From assembly GCF_022647325.1 (NCBI RefSeq), contig NZ_CP071405.1:806001-870000 (forward strand): DNA of 64,000 nucleotides. Direction: 5' to 3'. The notes beneath the pieces were generated by a model, which had not been told where the DNA came from, did no database searches, and was given only the letters and a program-made list of their open reading frames with translations. The translations under genes and the position numbers were made by a program. The first letter of the stretch is position 1. Each line of letters begins with the position of its first letter. Shown here one piece after another: positions 56,927 through 64,000 of the stretch. This DNA is from Pantoea deleyi (GTDB lineage Bacteria > Pseudomonadota > Gammaproteobacteria > Enterobacterales > Enterobacteriaceae).

Positions 56927-57811
56927 ATGAAAATCGGATTCATCGGCCTGGGCATTATGGGCAAACCCATGAGTAAAAATCTGCTGAAAGCCGGCTACGC
57001 GCTGGTGGTGCGCGACCACAACGCCAGCAACGAAGCGGAGCTGACGGCGCTAGGTGCGACCGTGGCGAAATCGCCCAGAGAGGTGGCTGAACAGTGCGAC
57101 GTGGTGATTACCATGGTGCCCAATTCGCCGCAGGTTAAAGAGGTCTGTCTGGGAAAAGAGGGCATTATTGAGGGCGCGAAGCCGGGCCTGGTGGTGATCG
57201 ACATGAGTTCGATTGCGCCGCTGGCGAGCCGGGAAGTGCACGATGCGCTGGCAGAAAAGCAGATCAAAATGCTGGATGCGCCGGTCAGTGGCGGTGAACC
57301 TAAAGCGATCGAGGGCACGCTCTCGGTGATGGTCGGCGGCGATAAAGCGGTATTTGATCAGTGCTATGACATCATGAAAGCGATGGCAGGTTCGGTCGTG
57401 CATACCGGCGACATCGGCGCAGGCAACGTCACGAAGCTGGCTAATCAGGTCATTGTGGCGCTGAACATTGCGGCGATGTCCGAAGCCCTGTCGCTGGCGA
57501 CGAAAGCCGGGGTCAATCCGGATCTGGTCTATCAGGCGATTCGCGGCGGGCTGGCGGGCAGTACGGTGCTGGATGCCAAAGCGCCGATGGTGATGGATCG
57601 CAACTTCAAACCCGGCTTCCGCATCGATCTGCATATCAAGGATCTGGCGAACGCGCTGGATACCTCGCACGGCATTGGCGCGCATCTGCCGCTTACGGCG
57701 GCGGTAATGGAGATGATGCAGGCGCTGCGCAACGACGGGCAGGGTAACGCCGACCACAGCGCGCTGGCCTGCTATTATGAGAAGTTAGCGAAGGTTGAAA
57801 TCGCCCGCTAA
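56927..57811 (+). CDS. garR: Tartronate semialdehyde reductase
   Basis: Beta-hydroxyacid dehydrogenase that reduces tartronate semialdehyde to D-glycerate with NADH. From ATG 56927 (AAGGGGA before) it has 294 residues, as in E. coli GarR. The Rossmann motif [16 protein letters not shown] is at residues 4-19, the substrate motif [11 protein letters not shown] near 118, and the catalytic lysine is Lys170 in [11 protein letters not shown]. The frame from 56909 is rejected. It follows garL after 18 bases. Confidence 0.96.
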   Translation: MKIGFIGLGIMGKPMSKNLLKAGYALVVRDHNASNEAELTALGATVAKSPREVAEQCDVVITMVPNSPQVKEVCLGKEGIIEGAKPGLVVIDMSSIAPLASREVHDALAEKQIKMLDAPVSGGEPKAIEGTLSVMVGGDKAVFDQCYDIMKAMAGSVVHTGDIGAGNVTKLANQVIVALNIAAMSEALSLATKAGVNPDLVYQAIRGGLAGSTVLDAKAPMVMDRNFKPGFRIDLHIKDLANALDTSHGIGAHLPLTAAVMEMMQALRNDGQGNADHSALACYYEKLAKVEIAR

Positions 57812-57884
57812 AACCTGGTGCCGGTTTTCCGGAACCGGACTGGTTCAGAGCCGTTTCAATTACTCAACAGCGCTCGGATTGCCT

Positions 57885-59087
57885 ATGAAAATCGTAATCG
57901 CACCGGATTCATATAAAGAGAGTTTATCCGCCCTGGATGTGGCATCGGCGATTGAAGCGGGGTTCCGCGAGATCTTCCCCGATGCGCATTACGTGAAAAT
58001 ACCGGTCGCCGACGGTGGCGAAGGCACGGTAGAAGCGATGGTGGCGGCGACGAAGGGAAAGATCGTCAGGCTGACGGTGACCGGGCCGCTGGGCACTCAG
58101 GTTGATGCCTTTTATGGCCTCTCCGGCGATGAGTCAACGGCCTATATCGAGATGGCCGCGGCCAGCGGGCTGGAGCGGGTGCCCGCCTCCCAGCGCGACC
58201 CGCTGATCACCACCTCCTTCGGCACCGGTGAGCTGATCAGACATGCGCTGGATAAAGGGGTCGACCACATCATCATCGGGATCGGCGGCAGCGCCACTAA
58301 TGATGGCGGTGCCGGAATGATGCAGGCGCTGGGTGCGCGGCTGCTGGACGCCAGCGGTCAGCAGATCGGCCACGGCGGCGGGGCGCTCGCCGGGCTTGCC
58401 AGCATCGACATCGACGCGCTGGACGCCCGCCTTCAGCGCTGCCGCATTGAGGTGGCCTGCGACGTAACTAATCCGCTGACCGGCAAAGAGGGCGCCTCGG
58501 CGATATTTGGTCCGCAGAAGGGGGCGACTCCTGCGCTGGTGCAGCAGCTCGATCAGGCGCTGGCGCACTACGCCGCGATCATTCAGCGCGACCTCGATAT
58601 TGATGTACTGACGATTCCGGGCGGCGGCGCAGCGGGCGGGATGGGGGCTGCGCTGCACGCCTTCTGTCACGCGGAGCTGCGGCGCGGCATTGAGATTGTC
58701 ACGGAGGCGCTGGGGCTGGCGGAGCAGGTGAAAGATGCCGACCTGGTGATCACCGGAGAGGGGCGTATCGACAGCCAGAGCATTAATGGCAAGGTGCCGA
58801 TCGGGGTCGCCAGCGTCGCTAAGCGGTTTAATAAGCCGGTCATTGGCATCGCGGGAAGCCTGACGGCGGATGTGGGAGTGGTGCATCAGCACGGCATCGA
58901 TGCGGTCTTCAGCGTGCTCTACAGCATCTGCACCCTGGATGAGGCGCTCGCCAGCGCCGGAAAGAACGTCGAGATGACGGCGCGTAATGTGGCGGCCACG
59001 CTGAAGCTGGCCGGCTTTCATGCCCTCTCACCGGCGCCGGGCCTCTCTGCCACTGCGGGTCTGAGCGCGCAGCTTAACAGGGCGTAA
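57885..59087 (+). CDS. garK: Glycerate 2-kinase
   Basis: Phosphorylates D-glycerate to 2-phosphoglycerate, delivering hexarate carbon to glycolysis. From ATG 57885 it has 400 residues; E. coli GarK has 381, and the extra length is a C-terminal tail after AATLKLAG ([21 protein letters not shown]). [29 protein letters not shown] and [17 protein letters not shown] are family hallmarks. The garR gap (73 bases) holds a small stem CCGGTT/AACCGG (57821-57838). The in-frame ATG at 57795 lies inside garR and is rejected. Last gene of the operon, convergent with barA. Confidence 0.94.
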   Translation: MKIVIAPDSYKESLSALDVASAIEAGFREIFPDAHYVKIPVADGGEGTVEAMVAATKGKIVRLTVTGPLGTQVDAFYGLSGDESTAYIEMAAASGLERVPASQRDPLITTSFGTGELIRHALDKGVDHIIIGIGGSATNDGGAGMMQALGARLLDASGQQIGHGGGALAGLASIDIDALDARLQRCRIEVACDVTNPLTGKEGASAIFGPQKGATPALVQQLDQALAHYAAIIQRDLDIDVLTIPGGGAAGGMGAALHAFCHAELRRGIEIVTEALGLAEQVKDADLVITGEGRIDSQSINGKVPIGVASVAKRFNKPVIGIAGSLTADVGVVHQHGIDAVFSVLYSICTLDEALASAGKNVEMTARNVAATLKLAGFHALSPAPGLSATAGLSAQLNRA

Positions 59088-59143
59088 GAACGCGCCCGCT
59101 GCGCTGACGGGGCTGCCTCTGCGGCCCCGAAGGCATCCGGTGT

Positions 59144-61873
59144 TTACGTCATGCCCAGCAGCTGCCGGGCTTCTCTGGCGACGTTCTCCATCTCATCCTG
59201 CAACTCCAGCAGTTCCGGCTCCAGCGCCACGATATCGCTGACTTCAGGCAGCTCTTTCTCCAGCTGATGGCAGAGCTGCTTCATGCGCGGCACGCCGCTG
59301 TAGCTGGCACTGCCATGCAGCTTATGAATGATTTCGCGCAGGGCGCTGAGGTCGTTATCCGCCATAAACTGCGCGATCTTCGCGTGCACTTCCGGCAAAA
59401 ACTCCAGCAGCATCCGCAGCAGATCGCGCGCCAGGTCGGGCTTGTTAGCCGCCTGTCGCAGCGCCAGCTGCCAGTCCAGCGTCGGTAAAATGGCAGGCAG
59501 TTCCGGCACCGGCACCACTGGCGGCGGCGTATAGCGCGCCAGCAGCTGTCTTAACTTGCTCTCATCGATGGGCTTGGCGAGATAGTCGTTCATGCCGGCC
59601 TTGATCAACTGCTCACGTTCACCATCGATGGCGTGCGCAGTGACTGCCACGATCGGCGTACTGGCGTGATGCGGCAGGGTGCGGATGATTTCGCTGGCGC
59701 GGATGCCATCAATATCAGGCATCTGAATATCCATCAGGATCACATCCAGCGCATGCTGGCGCGCCTCCCGGATGGCGTGTTCGGCGTTGCTGCACAGCAG
59801 GATATTCTGCACCTGCTCCTCCAGCAGCGCGCCAATCAGCTTGAGGTTGGCGGGGTTATCATCCACCGCCATCACCGTCAGCGGCAGACGGGGAGAGAGC
59901 GGCAGTTCGCTCATCTGCCGGGTGTGCAGATCCAGCAACATGGGCAGCAGGCGCGTCAGGGAGATCGGCTTCGCGATGCAACCATCAATGCCGCGCACTT
60001 TCAGCTCATCGGCCAGCAGCATCATCGGACTCGGCAGCGCCATCAGCACGTTATCTGCCCGCTCCAGCAGCGCGTTGATTCTTCTCTCACTGAGCAGTTC
60101 AGGCTGGCTGACATCGACCGGCATCGCCATCAGCAGCAGCGGATAGTGCGCCTCTTTCAATCCTTCCAGCGTTTCGCTGTAGTCGATCTGCAGCGGCGTG
60201 GCGCTCAGCATCTCCAGCGCCGCGCTGGCCACGATGGTGTCCGCCTCCACGTAGGCGATGCGCGCGTGCGACAGCGCCTCCAGGACGCGAGGCATCCCCG
60301 GCGCGTTCGGGTTAAGGTCGAGCTGCACGCGAATCACAAAGGTCGATCCCTGATCCGGCTGGCTGCTGAAGGTAATATCGCCGCCCATCTCCCGCACCAG
60401 TTTCTGAGTGATGACCAGCCCCAGCCCGGTTCCGCCGTGGCGGCGCGAAATGCTGGCATCAGCCTGACGGAACGCCTGGAACAGCTGGGTCTGCTGCTGT
60501 TCAGAGATGCCGATGCCGCTGTCCTCTACCTGAATCTCCAGCTCGACGCGCGACTGGGTGATCACACGCTGCCCGACGCGCAGGCCCACATACCCCTGCT
60601 CGGTAAACTTAATCGCGTTGCCGATCAGGTTAATCAGGATCTGCTGCAGGCGCAGCGCATCGCCAATCACGTTGTCCGGCACGCTGCTGTCACACACGAC
60701 CGTCAGCTCCAGCCCCTTTTCATGCGCCGAGGGGGCGAGCAGCACCAGCGTCTCATCCAGCGTGGCGCGCAGCGGGAAGGGGATCGCCTCCAGCATCAGC
60801 TTGCCCGCTTCCAGCTTCGAGAAATCGAGCACGTCGTTGATAATGCTGAGCAGGTTGTTGGCCGAGCGTTCGATGGTCTGCATGTAGTCACGCTGGGTCG
60901 TGCGCAGCTGGGTCTTCAGCATCTGCCGGGTGAAGCCCAGCACCCCGTTCAGCGGCGTGCGCAGCTCATGGGACATATTGGCCAGAAACTCCGACTTGAT
61001 GCGCGCCGCTTCCTGGGCGCGCTTCTTCGCCAGATCCAGCTCCACGTTCTGAATCTCCAGCTGCTCCAGCGTTTCGCGCAGGTCGTAAGTCGCCTGATCA
61101 ATATTGTGCTGCATCTCTTCGTGATAGGCGGTGAGCGACATCGCCATCGCGTTGATGCCGTTCTTGAGAATGCTGAGTTCACCCAGCATGTAGCCCTCTA
61201 CGCGGCTGTCGAGCTGGCCACGCCGGATGCGGTCAACGGTGGTGACCATATTGCGGATCGGCCCGGTGACGTCGCGCATCAGACGGTAGGCGAACAGCAT
61301 GGCGAGGCAGAGACAGAAGAGCAGCATCAGGGTGGCGACAAACACCTCTTTATACTGCTGGAGACGCACCGACTGCAGATCCAGCTCTATCGCCACGTAG
61401 CCCAGCGGATTGCCCGAGGGTTTGGCGTCCTCCTCGGGAAGCTCATCCGCGTCGTAGCGCTCGCTGGTAATCGGGGTGCGCAGAATCAGCAGGCTGCCGT
61501 GACGCTCCATTGAGACATCATCGGGCAGGGCGCTGATGTCAGCCTGCTGCTGCAGGCTGAGGTTCTGCTTGTGATTGGAAGTGGCGTAGAGCTGGTTATG
61601 GTTATCAAATACCGAGATCGCCCGGACGATCCCCGAATGGCGGCGATGCAGCAGGCTGACCAGTTCGCGCATGGCATCCCGGTTGTGCCAGGTCATGCTG
61701 TATTCGCTGGAGATCGCCAGCGGTTCGATGATGTTGGCCCCGGCATCGATGACCTGGCGCTGCAGCTCGTTGTAGCGGTGCACCACAAAAAATGAGCTGA
61801 GCAGCAGGCCAACCATCAGCACGGGTGCCAGAATTAAAATCATCATTCGCGCCCGCAGGCTGTATTTGGTCAT
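59144..61873 (-). CDS. barA: Hybrid sensor histidine kinase BarA
   Basis: Tripartite membrane kinase that phosphorylates UvrY, which turns on csrB and csrC. 909 residues (E. coli 918). TM1 about 9-32, periplasmic domain to about 175, TM2 about 176-198, HAMP to about 250, then HisKA with His302 ([12 protein letters not shown]). HATPase boxes are [16 protein letters not shown] and GGTGLGL. The receiver Asp is Asp715 (ILMDIQMPD). The C-terminal Hpt has His850 ([13 protein letters not shown]). All phosphorelay residues are present, so it looks functional. Convergent with garK, divergent from rlmD. Confidence 0.96.
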   Translation of the reverse strand: MTKYSLRARMMILILAPVLMVGLLLSSFFVVHRYNELQRQVIDAGANIIEPLAISSEYSMTWHNRDAMRELVSLLHRRHSGIVRAISVFDNHNQLYATSNHKQNLSLQQQADISALPDDVSMERHGSLLILRTPITSERYDADELPEEDAKPSGNPLGYVAIELDLQSVRLQQYKEVFVATLMLLFCLCLAMLFAYRLMRDVTGPIRNMVTTVDRIRRGQLDSRVEGYMLGELSILKNGINAMAMSLTAYHEEMQHNIDQATYDLRETLEQLEIQNVELDLAKKRAQEAARIKSEFLANMSHELRTPLNGVLGFTRQMLKTQLRTTQRDYMQTIERSANNLLSIINDVLDFSKLEAGKLMLEAIPFPLRATLDETLVLLAPSAHEKGLELTVVCDSSVPDNVIGDALRLQQILINLIGNAIKFTEQGYVGLRVGQRVITQSRVELEIQVEDSGIGISEQQQTQLFQAFRQADASISRRHGGTGLGLVITQKLVREMGGDITFSSQPDQGSTFVIRVQLDLNPNAPGMPRVLEALSHARIAYVEADTIVASAALEMLSATPLQIDYSETLEGLKEAHYPLLLMAMPVDVSQPELLSERRINALLERADNVLMALPSPMMLLADELKVRGIDGCIAKPISLTRLLPMLLDLHTRQMSELPLSPRLPLTVMAVDDNPANLKLIGALLEEQVQNILLCSNAEHAIREARQHALDVILMDIQMPDIDGIRASEIIRTLPHHASTPIVAVTAHAIDGEREQLIKAGMNDYLAKPIDESKLRQLLARYTPPPVVPVPELPAILPTLDWQLALRQAANKPDLARDLLRMLLEFLPEVHAKIAQFMADNDLSALREIIHKLHGSASYSGVPRMKQLCHQLEKELPEVSDIVALEPELLELQDEMENVAREARQLLGMT

Positions 61874-61965
61874 AATAGTCGCCTGGCTACTCCGGCATTA
61901 ACGTCCCTGTGCAGGCTGTCGGTGACACTCTGCAGGCCGTATCGATAAAGAGAAAGAAGAACACT

Positions 61966-63282
61966 ATGGCGCAATTTTACGTTGCAAAACAGCGCGTGAC
62001 GACGCAACAGCGCATCACCGTCACCATCGATGAGCTTGACCCGTTCGGGCAGGGCGTGGCGCGCCACAAGGGCAAAACCCTGTTTGTTACGGGCGCTCTG
62101 CCGGGTGAACAGGCGGAGGTCACGCTGACAGAGGATAAACGTCAATTTGCCCGGGCGAAAGTGACACGACTGCTCAGCCGCAGTCCGGCACGTGTGACGC
62201 CACCCTGTCCGCACTATGAACGCTGCGGCGGCTGCCAGCAGCAGCATGCGGACGTGGCGCTCCAGCAGCAGAGCAAAGCCCAGGCGCTGAGCCGGATGCT
62301 GAGCCAGGCCGCAGACCAGACTGTTCCGGTCGACGAGATCATCGCCGGGGCGCCCTGGGGTTATCGCCGCCGCGCCCGGCTGGGCCTGCAGTGGCACAAC
62401 AAGGCGCAGCGGCTGCAGATGGGATTCCGGCAGGCGGCCAGCAACGATCTGGTCGATGTGCAGCACTGCCCTGTTCTGGTGCCCGAACTTGAGGCATTGC
62501 TGGTTCCGCTGCACCACTGCCTCAGCGGGCTGCGGGCGGTGCGTCGGCTCGGTCATGTGGATCTGGTGCTGGCCGACAATGGCCCGCTGATGATCCTGCG
62601 CCATCTTGATGCGCTCCATGCGGACGATCGTGAAAAACTGGAACAGTTTTCGCATGAGCACCAGCTGATGCTGTTTCTGGACGCGGGCGAGGATGCGCTG
62701 ACCGCCCTGCAGACATCGACGCCGTTTTATCATGCGCATCAGCTTAAGCTAACCTTTAGTCCACAGGATTTTATTCAGGTTAACGATGGCGTGAATCAGC
62801 AGATGGTGGCGACAGCCATAAGTTGGCTCGATCTGCAGCCCGAAGACCGGGTGCTGGATCTCTTTTGCGGCATGGGAAACTTCACACTTCCTATAGGAAT
62901 CTTCGTACAAAATGTCGTAGGTGTGGAGGGGATTGCAGCATTAGTGCGGCAGGCAGCGTATAATGCTGATCTGAATAATCTTAAAAATGTCAGTTTCTTT
63001 CAGCATAATCTGGAAGAAGAGGTGTCGCGCCAGCCGTGGGCGGCACAGGGATTTAACAAGGTATTACTCGATCCGGCACGCGCCGGGGCTGCGGGCGTTA
63101 TGGCGCATGTGGTTAAACTTGCACCAGAGCGCGTGGTCTATGTTTCGTGTAATCCCACCACACTCGCCCGCGACAGCCAGACATTGCTGTCGGCGGGCTA
63201 CCAATTGGAAAGGGTCGCGATGCTGGATATGTTCCCCCATACCCGTCATCTCGAATCCATGGTGCTGTTCAGAAAAACATAA
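61966..63282 (+). CDS. rlmD: 23S rRNA m5U1939 methyltransferase RlmD
   Basis: Iron-sulfur, SAM-dependent methyltransferase that makes m5U1939 in 23S rRNA. From ATG 61966 it has 438 residues. An N-terminal TRAM domain is followed by the [4Fe-4S] cysteines C81, C87, C90 ([10 protein letters not shown]) and a fourth in VDVQHCPV. The SAM motif is [13 protein letters not shown], and the nucleophile lies in [13 protein letters not shown] (E. coli Cys389). The in-frame ATG at 61909 has no ribosome site. relA follows 29 bases on. Confidence 0.95.
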   Translation: MAQFYVAKQRVTTQQRITVTIDELDPFGQGVARHKGKTLFVTGALPGEQAEVTLTEDKRQFARAKVTRLLSRSPARVTPPCPHYERCGGCQQQHADVALQQQSKAQALSRMLSQAADQTVPVDEIIAGAPWGYRRRARLGLQWHNKAQRLQMGFRQAASNDLVDVQHCPVLVPELEALLVPLHHCLSGLRAVRRLGHVDLVLADNGPLMILRHLDALHADDREKLEQFSHEHQLMLFLDAGEDALTALQTSTPFYHAHQLKLTFSPQDFIQVNDGVNQQMVATAISWLDLQPEDRVLDLFCGMGNFTLPIGIFVQNVVGVEGIAALVRQAAYNADLNNLKNVSFFQHNLEEEVSRQPWAAQGFNKVLLDPARAGAAGVMAHVVKLAPERVVYVSCNPTTLARDSQTLLSAGYQLERVAMLDMFPHTRHLESMVLFRKT

Positions 63283-63311
63283 GCGATGTATGTCGTTATG
63301 CAGGAGAGGTT

Positions 63312-64000
63312 ATGGTTGCGGTCAGAAGTGCGCATTTAAATACCGAGGGAGATTTCGCCCTCGACCAGTGGATCGCCAGTCTCGGTATTGCCAACCCGCA
63401 ATCATGTCAACGCGTTGCCGAGACCTGGCGCTACTGTGAAGCGCAGACGCAGGACCATCCCGATCAGTCGCTGCTGCTGTGGCGCGGCATCGAGATGGTG
63501 GAAATCCTCTCGATGCTCAGCATGGATATCGAAAGCCTCTGTGCGGCGCTGATCTTCCCGCTGGCTAACGATGAAGTGGTGAGCGAAGAGGAGCTGGAAA
63601 CCGCGGTCGGTAAAGGCATCGTCTCGCTGGTCCACGGCGTGCGCGACATGGACGCCATCCGCCAGCTGAAAGCCATCCATAACGACTCCATGGCATCTGA
63701 ACAGGTGGATAATGTCCGCCGTATGCTGCTGGCGATGGTGGAAGATTTCCGCTGCGTGGTGCTGAAGCTGGCCGAACGCATCATGAACCTGCGCGAAATG
63801 AAAGATGCGCCGGAAGATGAGCGGGTGCTGGCCGCCAAAGAGAGCACCAATATCTATGCGCCCCTGGCCAACCGGCTGGGGATCGGCCAGCTCAAATGGG
63901 AGCTGGAAGATTACTGCTTCCGCTACCTCCATCCCGACGAATACAAGCGCATCGCGAAGCTACTGCATGAGCGGCGGATTGACCGTGAGCAGTACATCGA
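63312..64000 (+). CDS. relA: GTP pyrophosphokinase RelA (3' end outside window)
   Basis: Ribosome-associated (p)ppGpp synthetase of the stringent response. The first about 229 residues are present, starting MVAVRSAHLNTEGDFALDQW, with GGAGAGG before ATG 63312. This is the degenerate HD hydrolase domain: the metal-binding HD is replaced by IFPLANDEVV, as in E. coli RelA, so it should lack hydrolase activity. VSLVHGVRDMDAIRQL and STNIYAPLANRLGIGQLKWELED are conserved. The synthetase, TGS and ACT domains lie beyond the window. Confidence 0.96.
   Translation, partial: MVAVRSAHLNTEGDFALDQWIASLGIANPQSCQRVAETWRYCEAQTQDHPDQSLLLWRGIEMVEILSMLSMDIESLCAALIFPLANDEVVSEEELETAVGKGIVSLVHGVRDMDAIRQLKAIHNDSMASEQVDNVRRMLLAMVEDFRCVVLKLAERIMNLREMKDAPEDERVLAAKESTNIYAPLANRLGIGQLKWELEDYCFRYLHPDEYKRIAKLLHERRIDREQYI

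Noticed and set aside
59633..61513. 626-codon open frame on the plus strand opposite barA
   Set aside because: Its product is His/Gln/Arg-rich with no domain, and it mirrors the third-codon GC bias of barA. BarA on the other strand has every expected motif.

Overview
The window is a high-GC, gene-dense chromosomal segment from an Enterobacterales bacterium. Protein identity to Escherichia coli is high throughout, but gene order and gene content fit Erwiniaceae best (a Pantoea-like organism; this is inference). No insertion sequence, prophage, rRNA operon or CRISPR array is visible. Almost all of it is conserved backbone. Compared with my memory of the E. coli map, the xerD-dsbC-recJ-prfB-lysS block is joined directly to the lysR/lysA...relA block, so the long E. 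coli interval between lysS and lysR is missing here.

Layout: (1) 1-5.8 kb: xerD (partial), dsbC, recJ, prfB with its programmed +1 frameshift, and lysS. (2) 5.8-8.5 kb: an accessory patch with a broken cupin gene, a trypsin-like lipoprotein protease and an MFS exporter. (3) 8.5-14.4 kb: divergent lysR/lysA, a GNAT acetyltransferase, then tas, ygdR, ygdQ and mutH on the minus strand. (4) 14.4-15.07 kb: a DnaA-box-bearing gap between mutH and rppH, at the position of E. coli DARS2. (5) 15.07-36.4 kb: rppH-ptsP, lgt-thyA, the minor-prepilin set ppdA-ppdB-ygdB-ppdC (ppdC apparently frameshifted), recC-ptrA-recB-recD, argA with an ArgR operator, and amiC. (6) 36.4-49.9 kb: three tandem initiator tRNAs, mltA, tcdA, csdE-csdA, ygdI, the sRNA gcvB divergent from gcvA, ygdD-rlmM, xni, ppnN, queF, syd, the sRNA csrB, then yqcC-truC-yqcA. 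(7) 49.9-59.1 kb: a complete glucarate/galactarate catabolic locus, garD divergent from gudP-gudX-gudD-garL-garR-garK. (8) 59.1-64 kb: barA, rlmD and the start of relA.

Functional links: RecBCD (with RecJ) covers double-strand break processing. BarA and the CsrB gene with its upstream UvrY/GacA-type box are about 11 kb apart and belong to one signalling pathway. The gar/gud locus takes both hexarates to 2-phosphoglycerate and pyruvate. GcvA and GcvB form the glycine-responsive regulator/sRNA pair. RelA and the GC-rich-discriminator promoter of the initiator tRNA operon belong to the stringent response circuit.

No wholly new system was found. The best second-look items are the DARS2 candidate, the single-locus hexarate pathway, the prfB frameshift site with an altered internal Shine-Dalgarno, the two-lesion cupin pseudogene, the ppdC frameshift, conserved hairpins in the initiator tRNA spacers and a perfect 11-bp inverted repeat upstream of the MFS exporter. 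All family assignments come from recognising the protein sequences from memory. No database search was run.
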